DNA of 16,802 nt from an uncultured Nocardiopsis sp. (GCA_937957845.1 CALGOD010000003.1:1-16802), one strand, 5' to 3'. Shown: positions 1-9,184, numbered from the stretch's first letter. Notes: a model not told the origin generated them from the letters alone. Made by a program: numbers and translations.

Positions 1-197
1 GCCGGGTCCAGGCCGAGTGCGCGGCAGATGCCGCGGATGTGGCCACGTGCGTAGAAGTCTCCACCGCAGGGGACGAAGTCCTCCTGCTCGATGCTCATGA
101 GGACAGGTTCCCGGATGCGTGTACGGGCGCTGAGGTCCGCGATCGTGTGGCCCGCCGCGACTCGGGCGGCGGACAGGGTCTGGCCGATCGTCGCCAT
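1..197 (-). CDS. RodZ-like helix-turn-helix protein, 5' part only (runs off the window)
   Basis: The first 65 codons read from ATG at 195-197 and continue past the left edge. The peptide begins MATIGQTLSAARVAAGHTIA and continues with ADLSARTRIREPVLMSIEQE, DFVPCGGDFYARGHIRGICR and ALGLDP. This is the HTH_25 domain of RodZ/YmfM-type proteins, whose family pattern is an early helix-turn-helix followed by the GG(D)FYxRGxIRxxA signature near residue 50. In this family a membrane helix and a DUF4115 domain usually follow, but they lie outside the window. A GGGGGAG ribosome site precedes the start. The gene lies 231 bases downstream of ftsK on the same strand, as commonly seen in actinomycetes (ftsK, HTH protein, rimO/pgsA). 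The role in cell shape is inferred from the family. I am sure of the domain, less sure of the function. Confidence 0.85.
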   Translation of the reverse strand, partial: MATIGQTLSAARVAAGHTIADLSARTRIREPVLMSIEQEDFVPCGGDFYARGHIRGICRALGLDP

Positions 198-362
198 GCG
201 CACTCCCCCCGCGACTGTGTGTGTCTGCCGGGTCCCACTCTGCCCTTCGATGAGCGTTCTCACAGGTCACCACGCCCCATGAAGCCCTCAAGATCACACC
301 AAATCGGGCAGCCCCATTTCTAAGGGATGCGAGTGGAAGTTCAGGAAAGTCCATGACACGGG

Positions 363-376
363 GGATGCGGGCATCC
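363..376 (-). terminator. Weak hairpin downstream of ftsK
   Basis: GGATGC-GG-GCATCC is a perfect inverted repeat starting about 50 bases past the ftsK stop. It is short and has no T-run, so it is only a possible terminator. The rest of 198-428 is somewhat AT-richer than its surroundings (for example 290-325). It may hold the promoter of the HTH gene, but I could not pick convincing -35 and -10 boxes. Confidence 0.3.
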
Positions 377-428
377 GGCGTCCCAGGTTTCGGTCACCGT
401 TCGTCGTCTCCGTACCGCGCCGGTCCGG

Positions 429-2927
<2,499 letters not shown>

Positions 2928-2994
2928 CGGGGGTCACCTCCAGGAGGACGGGTTCGCGTCAGAAGGTCGGGCAGGGCGGCCCGCCACGGCGGGC

Positions 2995-3000
2995 AGCCTA
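2995..3000 (-). promoter_or_regulatory. Possible ftsK -10 box (TAGGCT) next to a palindrome
   Basis: On the minus strand TAGGCT fits the TAnnnT -10 pattern, 67 bases before the ftsK start. No clear -35 is seen at 17-18 bases, as is common in actinomycetes. Directly downstream, at the expected transcription start, lies GCCCGCC-AC-GGCGGGC (2979-2994), a palindrome that could be an operator or a 5' leader hairpin. The rest of 2928-3126 shows nothing else I can support. Confidence 0.35.
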
Positions 3001-3126
3001 CTGGGACGTCCACCCGCTTCGCCCGCACCGGGACGGCGTGTCGCCCAAGTGGGGTGTGCCACCCGCCGCCCCGAGGGGCATGGGCGTCCCCCGTGCCCGC
3101 CGACCGGATCGCCGACCCCGGGCAGG

Positions 3127-3169
3127 CGAACGGCCCGGACGCACCACACGGGGCGTCTCGGGCCGTTCG
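3127..3169 (-). terminator. Hairpin terminator after rnj
   Basis: CGAACGGCCCG plus GACGC (3127-3142) pairs with GCGTC, a bulged T, and CGGGCCGTTCG (3153-3169) around a ten-base loop. This gives 16 base pairs starting about 19 bases beyond the rnj stop. There is no T-run, but GC-rich hairpins without one are usual in actinomycetes. It should separate dapA-rnj from ftsK. Confidence 0.85.
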
Positions 3170-3187
3170 TCGCTCACACGTTCCGGG

Positions 3188-4873
3188 TCAGACCTCGACC
3201 AGTACGGGGATGATCATGGGGCGGCGCCGGTAGGTCTCGTTGACCCATCGTCCGGTGCTGCGCCGGATCAGCTGCCTCAGTTGGTGGGGGTCGTTGACCC
3301 CGTCCCGGGCGGCCTTGTCCAGGGCGTCCTGGAGTCGGTCGACGACGTCGTCGTAGGCGTCGGCTCCGATGCCCGCGCCCCGGGTGTGGATCTCCGGCTC
3401 GCCCAGGATCTTGCCACTGTTGGAGTCCACGGCGACGACGACGGAGATGAAACCCTCCTCACCGAGGATGCGGCGGTCCTTGAGCGCGGCGTCGGTGACG
3501 TCGCCGACGGAGGAGCCGTCCACGTACACGTATCCGGCCTGCACGGCGCCGACGATCTTGGCGCGGTGCTTGTACAGGTCCACGACCACGCCGTCCTCGG
3601 CGATGACGATCCGGTCACCGGGCACACCGGTGAGCCTGGCCAGGTCCGCGTGGGCGCGCATGTGCCGCCACTCGCCGTGGACGGGCATGAAGTTGCGCGG
3701 ACGCACCATGTTGAGCACGTACAGCAGCTCGCCGGCGGAGGCGTGACCGGACACGTGGACCAGGGCGTTGCCCTTGTGCACGACCTTGGCGCCCCAGCGG
3801 GTCAGCCCGTTGATCACCCGGTTCACCGAGTTCTCGTTACCGGGGATCAGCGACGACGCCAGCAGGATGGTGTCGCCCTCCTCGATACGGATCTGGTGGT
3901 CGCGGTTGGCCATGCGGCTGAGCGCCGACATCGGTTCGCCCTGGGAGCCGGTGCAGATCAACACGGCCTCGTCCGCCGGCATGTCGTCCAGCTGCTTGAC
4001 GTCGATGATCGTGTCGCCGGGGATGTTCAGATAACCGAGGTCACGCGCGATGTTCATGTTGCGGACCATGGAGCGGCCCACGAAGGCGATCTTGCGCCTG
4101 TACTTGGCGGCGGCGTCGATGACCTGCTGGACACGGTGTACGTGCGAGGCGAAACAGGCCACCACGATGCGCTTCTCGGCCTGGCGGAACACCTTCTCGA
4201 TGGCCTCGGAAAGGTCCCGCTCGTTGACGATGAAGCCGGGCTGCTCGGCGTTGGTGGAGTCCGACAGCAGCAGGTCCACGCCCTCGTCGCCGAAGCGGGC
4301 GAACCCCGCCAGGTCGGTGAGGCGTCCGTCCAGCGGCAGCTGGTCCATCTTGAAGTCACCGGTGTGCAGTACCGACCCGCCCGGGGTGCGGATACCGACG
4401 GCCAGCGCGTCGGGGATGGAGTGGTTGACCGCGAAGAACTCCAGGCCGAAGGGACCGAAGTCGTGCCGTTCCCCCTCCTCCACCAGGAGGGTCTCCGGCT
4501 TGATGCGGTGCTCCCCCAGTTTGGCGGTGATCAACGCCAGGGTGAGCTTGGAACCGACGAGCGGGATGTCGGCGCGCTCGCGCAACAGGAACGGAACGCC
4601 GCCGATGTGGTCCTCGTGCCCGTGGGTGAGGACGATCGCGTCGATGTCGTCGAGCCGGCCGCGGATGTAGTCGAAGTCCGGCAGGATCAGGTCGACCCCG
4701 GGCTGTTCCTCCTCGGGGAAGAGCACACCACAGTCCACGATCAGTAGGCGTCCGCCGTACTCGAAGACCGTCATGTTGCGGCCGATCTCACCGAGACCGC
4801 CCAAGGCGACGACACGCAGGGCTCCCTCGCCGAGGGGCGGCGGCGGACCCAGTTCGGGGTGCGGATGACTCAT
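3188..4873 (-). CDS. rnj: Ribonuclease J (metallo-beta-lactamase/beta-CASP RNase)
   Basis: A 561-residue cytoplasmic RNase of the RNase J family, which acts as endonuclease and 5'-to-3' exonuclease in mRNA decay and rRNA processing. The N-terminal metallo-beta-lactamase fold opens with RVVALGGLGEIGRNMTVFEY. The zinc-binding motif LTHGHEDHIGG has His84, His86, Asp88 and His89. Further metal-ligand motifs follow as VNHSIPDA and HTGDFKMD, then the beta-CASP region (VACFASHVHRVQQ, STNAEQPG), VSGHASAGEL and the C-terminal domain. Length and order are normal for the family. The ATG overlaps the dapA stop as ATGA, so translation is probably coupled to dapA. This dapA-RNase J order is a known actinobacterial arrangement. 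I see no missing key residue. Confidence 0.97.
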   Translation of the reverse strand: MSHPHPELGPPPPLGEGALRVVALGGLGEIGRNMTVFEYGGRLLIVDCGVLFPEEEQPGVDLILPDFDYIRGRLDDIDAIVLTHGHEDHIGGVPFLLRERADIPLVGSKLTLALITAKLGEHRIKPETLLVEEGERHDFGPFGLEFFAVNHSIPDALAVGIRTPGGSVLHTGDFKMDQLPLDGRLTDLAGFARFGDEGVDLLLSDSTNAEQPGFIVNERDLSEAIEKVFRQAEKRIVVACFASHVHRVQQVIDAAAKYRRKIAFVGRSMVRNMNIARDLGYLNIPGDTIIDVKQLDDMPADEAVLICTGSQGEPMSALSRMANRDHQIRIEEGDTILLASSLIPGNENSVNRVINGLTRWGAKVVHKGNALVHVSGHASAGELLYVLNMVRPRNFMPVHGEWRHMRAHADLARLTGVPGDRIVIAEDGVVVDLYKHRAKIVGAVQAGYVYVDGSSVGDVTDAALKDRRILGEEGFISVVVAVDSNSGKILGEPEIHTRGAGIGADAYDDVVDRLQDALDKAARDGVNDPHQLRQLIRRSTGRWVNETYRRRPMIIPVLVEV

Positions 4874-5841
4874 ACCGATCCCTCCGTGAGGCGCTCGACG
4901 CGCACGGCGCTGGCCGGAACGGCCTGGTGCGGGGCCAGTCCGATCGGGCCCTTGACCCCGGCTGCGGCCAGGTCCTCGCGCAGGAGGGCCTGCAGCTCCG
5001 AGGAGGCGTCGGCGAGCGGAGTGCGGACGGGGCCGGAGGGCAGTCCGAACAGGTTGAGGATGGCCTTGGTGGTGATGACGCCCTGGGTGCGGAACATGCC
5101 GGTGTAGACCGGGGTGAGGCGTCGATGTATGGCCAAGGCCTGACCGACCTCGCCCTTTTCGAAGGCGCCGATCATCTCTCGCAGGTCGGAGCCGACGATG
5201 TGGCCGACGACACTGACGAACCCGGCCGCGCCCACGGACAGCAGCGGCAGGTTGAGGATGTCGGTGCCGCAGTAGAAGGCCAGGTCGGTGCGCTCCATGA
5301 CCCAGGAGCTGGCGCCGAGGTTGTCCTTGGCGTCCTTGTTGGCGACGATGCGCGGGTGCTCGGCCAGACGGACCAGGGTCTCGGAGGCGATCGGCGTCCC
5401 GGTACGGTGCGGGATGTCGTAGAGCATGACCGGCAGGTCGGTGGTGTCGGCGATGGACGTGAAGTGCCTGATGAGGCCTTCCTGCGGAGGCTTGTTGTAG
5501 TACGGGGTGACCGCCAGCAGGCCGTGCGCCCCCGCCTTCTCCGCCGCCTTGGCCAGCTGGATGCTGTGGCGGGTGTCGTTGGTACCGACGCCGGCCACGA
5601 TGGTGGCACGGTCGCCGACCGCCTCCAGGACGGCCCTGAGCAGGAGGTCCTTCTCCTTGTCACTGGTCGTGGGCGACTCACCCGTGGTGCCGCTGATGAT
5701 CAGGCCGTCGTTGTGCTGCTCGTCGACGAGGTAGGTGGCCAGTCTGGCCGCGCCCTCGTAGTCGAGCTCGCCGTCCTCGAGCATCGGGGTGACCATCGCG
5801 GTCAACATCTTGCCGAACGGGCGGTTCTTGGTCTCCACCAT
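4870..5841 (-). CDS. dapA: 4-hydroxy-tetrahydrodipicolinate synthase (DapA)
   Basis: A 323-residue class I aldolase that condenses pyruvate with aspartate semialdehyde, the first committed step to diaminopimelate and lysine, in the cytoplasm. Visible motifs are ISGTTGESPT (about 49-58), TPYYNKPPQEG (112-122), YDIPHRTG with the catalytic-type Tyr141, and IVANKDAKDN with Lys169 aligned to the Schiff-base lysine. The start chosen is ATG at 5839-5841 (MVETKNRPFGKMLTAMVTP), because DapA proteins usually begin a few residues before this FGxxLTAMVTP segment. No good ribosome site precedes it. The frame stays open to a GTG at 5943, and a purine-rich GAGAGGAGGA (5898-5907) lies too far upstream to serve this ATG, so the start is uncertain. 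The 3' end overlaps rnj (ATGA). The partner enzyme DapB is encoded about 4 kb away on the same strand. Confidence 0.95.
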   Translation of the reverse strand: MVETKNRPFGKMLTAMVTPMLEDGELDYEGAARLATYLVDEQHNDGLIISGTTGESPTTSDKEKDLLLRAVLEAVGDRATIVAGVGTNDTRHSIQLAKAAEKAGAHGLLAVTPYYNKPPQEGLIRHFTSIADTTDLPVMLYDIPHRTGTPIASETLVRLAEHPRIVANKDAKDNLGASSWVMERTDLAFYCGTDILNLPLLSVGAAGFVSVVGHIVGSDLREMIGAFEKGEVGQALAIHRRLTPVYTGMFRTQGVITTKAILNLFGLPSGPVRTPLADASSELQALLREDLAAAGVKGPIGLAPHQAVPASAVRVERLTEGSV

Positions 5842-6162
5842 CGTGTGTGATGGGCTCGCGGATCGCCGCCCATGGCGGTGGGGTCCGCGGTTGCCCGTCC
5901 TCCTCTCGGTGTGCGTCAACAGATGTCCCGTGCGTGTGGGCACGGGTGGGCGGCGCTACGTGTGCGCCACCGCGACCGGCGGATACGCGACGGTCGCGGG
6001 AAAGACTGTGTACCGGGGTTCGAGCCCCGCCCGGCCACCGTCCTCGCGGGTCGAGGTTGGTGGTCCCGGAGACAATGTGAACCTACCCGCCCCGGGCCCG
6101 TGCCATCCGGCCGGACCCGGGCTCCACCTGCTGCTCAGGGGAGGAGAGGGTGAGGGGATTAC
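5842..6162. other. Gene-free 321-base stretch dense in inverted repeats, upstream of dapA
   Basis: No convincing gene is present. Successive inverted repeats are: CCCGTGC/GCACGGG (5927-5946, 6-base loop); GGCGC/GCGCC (5952-5968, 7-base loop); CCGCGACCG/CGGTCGCGG (5970-5999, 12-base loop); CGGGG/CCCCG around TTCGAG (6014-6029), which resembles a tRNA T-arm; CCACC..CCTCG/CGAGG..GGTGG (6035-6063); and a terminator-like hairpin at 6089-6122. Read on the minus strand this could be a structured leader of dapA. A TAGGTT that could be a -10 box lies at 6079-6084 (minus). No tRNA acceptor strand or anticodon arm fits. The function is unknown. Confidence 0.6.
6089..6122 (-). terminator. Hairpin after the holin-like gene
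   Basis: GCCCGGGTCCG (minus strand, 6122 to 6112) pairs with CGGGCCCGGGGC (6100 to 6089), with one bulged G and one G-T pair, starting 40 bases past the stop of the membrane-protein gene. It is a plausible terminator separating that gene from dapA, and it has no T-run. Confidence 0.5.
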
Positions 6163-6543
6163 TCAGTCATCCTTGCCTTCGGGCAGGAACATGCTCAGCA
6201 ACCAGCTGACGACGGTGACGACGATCGCACCCCAGAAGGCGGGCCAGAACCCCTCGATGTGGAAGGGGATCTCGAAAAGCCCGGCGATCCAGTTCGTGAG
6301 CAGGAGCAGGAGCGCGTTCACCACCAGACCGATCAGGCCCAGTGTCAGAGCGTAGAACAGGCAGCCGACCGCCTTGACGATCGGTTTGATGACCGCGTTG
6401 ACCACACCGAAGATCGCACCGACGGCAAGGAAGACCACGACCTGGCCGACCGTGTCCTGCGCCGTGACATCGATCCCGTCGATCAGGAATACAGCCGCCC
6501 AAAGGGCAAGCGCGTTCACGATAACTCTGATAATGAGGCTCAC
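6163..6543 (-). CDS. Phage-holin superfamily IV-like four-helix membrane protein
   Basis: A 126-residue, almost entirely hydrophobic protein. Four helices are visible: IIRVIVNALALWAAVFLIDG, VGQVVVFLAVGAIFGVVNAV, CLFYALTLGLIGLVVNALLL and FWGAIVVTVVSWLLSMFL. The NAVIKPIVK loop between helices 2 and 3 and the overall pattern are those of the PF04020 family (mycobacterial 4TMS phage holin, YvlD-like), which is widespread on bacterial chromosomes. Despite its name the family is not evidence for a prophage, and nothing phage-like surrounds it. The start chosen is GTG at 6541-6543 (VSLIIRV), just where the hydrophobic part begins. No strong ribosome site is seen, and a TTG eleven codons earlier is possible. 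It is divergent from the GNAT gene across 96 bases. The cellular role is not known to me. Confidence 0.85.
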   Translation of the reverse strand: MSLIIRVIVNALALWAAVFLIDGIDVTAQDTVGQVVVFLAVGAIFGVVNAVIKPIVKAVGCLFYALTLGLIGLVVNALLLLLTNWIAGLFEIPFHIEGFWPAFWGAIVVTVVSWLLSMFLPEGKDD

Positions 6544-6625
6544 ACCATAGATGTTCCCATGCCATGGCAAGGTCCGGAAACTCCGGCGTAGGTGATCTTG
6601 TCGCCAGGCGTGTCGCCCGCCCCCT

Positions 6626-6632
6626 AAGGAGG
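6626..6632 (+). promoter_or_regulatory. Strong ribosome site fixing the GNAT start
   Basis: AAGGAGG lies seven bases before the GTG at 6640 and makes that codon the clear start. The 96-base divergent gap also holds two short inverted repeats, TGCCATGGCA (6560-6569) and CCGGA-AAC-TCCGG (6574-6586), whose role is unknown. Confidence 0.8.
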
Positions 6633-6639
6633 CCCTGCC

Positions 6640-7194
6640 GTGTCCAGTGCACAGTTCGTCCGTCCCGCCCGCCCCGCCGACGTGGACGCCGTCGTCGATA
6701 TCCAGGTGGCCTCGTGGAAGGTGGTGTACGGATCCCTCCTGCCCGAGGAGATCTCCGAGGCCCTGGGCGGTGAGGAGGCCCGCGAGCGGTTCCGCGCACA
6801 GTGGACCGCGGCCCTGGAGTCGCCGCCCACGTCCAAGCACAGGCTGGTGGTCTCCACCGACGAGGTGGACGGGGTGCGGACGGTGACCGGGTTCGCCGCG
6901 TTCGGCCCGGCCGGCGACCCCGACCTGTGGCCCGCGGTGGACGCGGAGGTGTTCGCGCTGCACGTGGACCCCACGCGGCTGCGCCAGGGGCACGGCAGCC
7001 GCCTGGTGAACGCCTCCGTGGAGCACCTCGTGGAGGGCGGCTTCAGCACGGCGCACGTGTGGGTCCCCGAGGCCGACAACGCGCTGCGGTCCTTCTTCGA
7101 GTCCTCCGGGTGGCGCGCGGACGGCGCCCGACGTGAGATCGACATGGGTCGGCTGCTGCCGATGGTGCGTCTGCACGCGTCGATCTCGGAGTAG
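6640..7194 (+). CDS. GNAT-family N-acetyltransferase
   Basis: A 184-residue cytoplasmic acetyl-CoA-dependent transferase. The N-terminus FVRPARPADVDAVVDIQVASW is the usual first strand and helix of the fold. The central ALHVDPTRLRQGHGSRLV (about 106-123) is motif A, with the RQGHGS loop that holds the CoA pyrophosphate. ADNALRSFFESSGWRADG (about 148-165) is motif B, where a Phe/Tyr-bearing helix leads to a GW(F/R) strand. The segment IQVASWKVVYGSLLP resembles the WxxxYxxLLP pattern common in actinobacterial GNATs of unknown substrate. GTG start with an excellent ribosome site. The substrate cannot be told from sequence. menA follows on the same strand after 100 bases. Divergent from the holin-like gene. 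Confidence 0.92.
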   Translation: MSSAQFVRPARPADVDAVVDIQVASWKVVYGSLLPEEISEALGGEEARERFRAQWTAALESPPTSKHRLVVSTDEVDGVRTVTGFAAFGPAGDPDLWPAVDAEVFALHVDPTRLRQGHGSRLVNASVEHLVEGGFSTAHVWVPEADNALRSFFESSGWRADGARREIDMGRLLPMVRLHASISE

Positions 7195-7294
7195 GGGGCC
7201 GCGCGGGCCGAGGAGCCCTGGCCAGGGACTACCGTGGGGTGGTCGTTGCGGCGCGTACCGGGCGTGCCGTCGTCGAGTGGAGAGGGACCGGAGC

Positions 7295-8167
7295 GTGGCC
7301 ACGGTCAGTGAATGGGTCTCGGGGCTACGCCCCCGTACGCTTCCGAACTCCATCGTCCCGGTGGCGGTCGGCACCGCGCTCGCCTTCGCCTTGGACGGGT
7401 TCGTCTGGTGGAAGGCGCTACTGGCCCTGGTGGTGTCCATGGCGCTGCAGGTCGGGGTGAACTTCGCCAACGACTACAGCGACGGGGTGAAGGGCACCGA
7501 CACCGAGGAGCGGACCGGGCCGGCCCGGTTGACCGCGACCGGTCTGGCCGCGCCCCGACAGGTGCTGGCGGCGGCGCTGGGCGGTTTCGCCCTCGCGGGG
7601 GTGGTCGGGCTGGTCCTGGTGGCGACCACCTCGTGGTGGCTGCTGATCGTGGGCGCCCTGGCGATCGCCGCGGCCTGGTACTACACCGGCGGTCGTACAC
7701 CGTACGGCTACCGGGGCCTGGGTGAGATCTCGGTGTTCGTCTTCTTCGGCGTGGTGGCCGTGGTGGGCACGGTGTTCGTGCAGGTGGAATCGGCTCCGTG
7801 GCAGGCGTGGGTGGCGTCGGTTCCGGTGGGGCTGCTGTCCTGCTCGGTCCTGGTGATCAACAACCTGCGTGACATCCCGACCGACCGGGAGACCGGCAAG
7901 ATCACCCTGGCCGTGCGTCTGGGTGACGCGGGCACCCGCCGCCTGTACGCGGGAGCGATCGCGCTCGCCTACGTGGCGGCGCTGGCGCTGACCCCGGTGT
8001 TCTGGTGGACGCCGCTGGTGCTGTTGTCGGTTCCGCTGGCGGTGCCCGCGCTCAGGCGTGTGCTGGGCGGCCAGACCGGTCGCGCGCTGGTCCTGGGGTT
8101 GGGTGAGACCGGCAGGCTGCAGATGGTCTTCGGGGTGCTGTTCTCCGCGGCTCTGCTGCTGGGATGA
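7295..8167 (+). CDS. menA: 1,4-dihydroxy-2-naphthoate polyprenyltransferase (MenA)
   Basis: A 290-residue UbiA-superfamily membrane enzyme that attaches the polyprenyl chain to 1,4-dihydroxy-2-naphthoate, giving demethylmenaquinone. The first Asp-rich site is NFANDYSDGVKGTD (56-69) and the second is NNLRDIPTDRETGK (189-202); both bind prenyl diphosphate through magnesium. The opening WVSGLRPRTLPNSIVPVAVG is characteristic of MenA. About eight to nine hydrophobic helices are visible and the length is normal. The start is GTG at 7295-7297 (VATVSEW), preceded by a purine-rich stretch (GAGAGGGACCGGAGC). The frame is open further upstream into the GNAT gene, but that extension looks unlike any MenA N-terminus. 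The 100-base gap before it contains a CCCTGGCCAGGG palindrome (7216-7227) and a TACCGT (7230-7235) that could be a -10 box. A strong hairpin follows the stop. Confidence 0.95.
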   Translation: MATVSEWVSGLRPRTLPNSIVPVAVGTALAFALDGFVWWKALLALVVSMALQVGVNFANDYSDGVKGTDTEERTGPARLTATGLAAPRQVLAAALGGFALAGVVGLVLVATTSWWLLIVGALAIAAAWYYTGGRTPYGYRGLGEISVFVFFGVVAVVGTVFVQVESAPWQAWVASVPVGLLSCSVLVINNLRDIPTDRETGKITLAVRLGDAGTRRLYAGAIALAYVAALALTPVFWWTPLVLLSVPLAVPALRRVLGGQTGRALVLGLGETGRLQMVFGVLFSAALLLG

Positions 8168-8187
8168 GCCGTTTCCGGCGGAGGTCG

Positions 8188-8209
8188 CCGTGGCCGTTTC
8201 CGGCCACGG
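8188..8209 (+). terminator. Hairpin terminator after menA
   Basis: CCGTGGCCG-TTTC-CGGCCACGG is a perfect nine-base-pair stem with a four-base loop, 20 bases after the menA stop. There is no T-run. It probably ends the menA transcript, so the lipoprotein gene would need its own promoter. Confidence 0.8.
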
Positions 8210-8254
8210 GACGCTCCTGGACGCGTCCGTGACCGACCGGACACCGGCCGCGCC

Positions 8255-8260
8255 TATCCT
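8255..8260 (+). promoter_or_regulatory. Possible -10 box (TATCCT) of the lipoprotein gene
   Basis: TATCCT ends eight bases before the ATG at 8269, so a transcript from it would be leaderless or nearly so. No ribosome site precedes the ATG, which fits leaderless translation. No good -35 is seen at the usual distance. It follows the menA terminator, where a new promoter is expected. Confidence 0.4.
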
Positions 8261-8268
8261 GCGAGGGT

Positions 8269-8865
8269 ATGGCGACCCCCCGCATGACCGCCGTGGCCCT
8301 GGCCGCGGTGCTGACGCTGATCGTGACCGCCTGTTCGGGTGGGGGCAACCCGGCGGACGGCCCCCGACCCGACGACGTCGACCACGGCCACAGGGCCGGC
8401 GGCCCCGAGGAGCGGGCGACCGCCTCCCCTCCCCCTCCTCCTCCCCCGCCCCAGGAGTCCACCTCGGAGGCGGTGTCCCCCAAGACCGTGCGGTTGAGGG
8501 GCACGGAACTCCAGGTGACCGTGTACGACCTGATCCGAGGCGGGGCGACCGTCGAGCTGGTGTTCCGGATCCACAACGCCGGTGAAGGGTTCAGCCCGAC
8601 GATCCGCGAGATGTTGGGTACGGGCGAGGAGCCCTGGGACCTGGCGGGCGTGGAATTGGTCGACACCGTCAACGGCAGGGTGCACCGGGTGGCCCGGGAT
8701 GAGTCGGGCAGGTGCGTGTGCTCGGCCCCCGACCCCTCTTTGAGCCTCTGGGCGGGCGACACGGTGGAGCTGAGCGCGACCTTCGCCGCGCCCCCGGAGG
8801 ACGTGGAGTCGTTGAACGTGCGGCTCCCCCTGGCGGGGACCTTCACCGGGGTCCGCATTGTCTGA
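8269..8865 (+). CDS. Proline-rich putative lipoprotein of unknown function
   Basis: 198 residues. The N-terminus MATPRMTAVALAAVLTLIVT followed by AC is a short lipoprotein signal with lipobox VTAC; Cys22 would be lipidated, placing the protein on the outer face of the membrane. A disordered linker (about 23-78) rich in Gly, Pro and charge includes eight prolines in a row. The C-terminal part (about 73-198) is mostly beta-type and contains LQVTVYDLIRGGATVELVFRIHN, GRCVCSA and DTVELSATFAAP. It looks like an immunoglobulin-like or DUF4352-like sandwich, but I do not recognise a named family. It overlaps the next gene by eight bases, so the two are probably made together. The putative promoter at 8255 is its likely source. 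Confidence 0.75.
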   Translation: MATPRMTAVALAAVLTLIVTACSGGGNPADGPRPDDVDHGHRAGGPEERATASPPPPPPPPQESTSEAVSPKTVRLRGTELQVTVYDLIRGGATVELVFRIHNAGEGFSPTIREMLGTGEEPWDLAGVELVDTVNGRVHRVARDESGRCVCSAPDPSLSLWAGDTVELSATFAAPPEDVESLNVRLPLAGTFTGVRIV

Positions 8866-9175
8866 GGAACCGAGGGGGGCAGGACCTTCGCGGGCCCCGT
8901 TCCCGCCCTGGCTCTCCAAGCTGGGACGGGCCCTGGGATGGGCCGTGGGCGTCTTCGCGTTGGGTTACGCGCTCCTTCCCACCCTGCCCCTCGTCCTGTG
9001 GTTCATGGTCACCCTGTTCAACACGCCCCACCACACCCCCCGGGAGCCGGGGCTCATCGTCCCGCCGGTCCACGAGGGTCCCGTGGCGACCGCACCCGTG
9101 GTGGAACTCGACGCCGAGGCGCGGGACCTGGAACCGCCCGTGGACGACATGGAGGCGGCGGTGGACGGACGATAG
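8858..9175 (+). CDS. Small single-helix membrane protein of unknown function, TTG start
   Basis: 105 residues. The only usable start upstream of the hydrophobic part is TTG at 8858-8860, overlapping the lipoprotein stop by eight bases. A stop in this frame at 8813-8815 and no ATG or GTG in between support this choice, and the overlap suggests translational coupling. An internal GTG near residue 29 is a poorer option because it falls inside the helix. A Pro/Arg-rich head (1-20) precedes one long hydrophobic helix, roughly 22-50 (ALGWAVGVFALGYALLPTLP and onwards). A Pro-rich, acidic tail follows (APVVELDAEARDLEPPVDDM). I do not recognise the family. By context it may work with the upstream lipoprotein at the membrane. 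Confidence 0.65.
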   Translation: MSEEPRGAGPSRAPFPPWLSKLGRALGWAVGVFALGYALLPTLPLVLWFMVTLFNTPHHTPREPGLIVPPVHEGPVATAPVVELDAEARDLEPPVDDMEAAVDGR

Positions 9176-9184
9176 GTCCCGTCG

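Noticed and set aside
5804..5873. A 23-codon frame starting at ATG 5871-5873 as a leader peptide of dapA
   Set aside because: The purine-rich ribosome-like site is 24 bases away, too far, and there is no run of Lys or regulatory codons. It is kept only as a side note to the dapA start problem.
5940..6040. A tRNA gene on the plus strand upstream of dapA
   Set aside because: The T-arm-like hairpin has a six-base loop, no 5' acceptor strand complements CCCGGCC, and the only five-pair, seven-base-loop arm (5952-5968) lacks U at the position before the anticodon.
6163..6543. Prophage remnant suggested by the holin-like protein
   Set aside because: This holin superfamily is common on actinobacterial chromosomes outside phages, and there is no endolysin, integrase, structural gene or attachment repeat nearby.
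8401..8460. Coding tandem repeat in the lipoprotein
   Set aside because: It is a simple run of eight proline codons in a disordered linker, not a repeat array.
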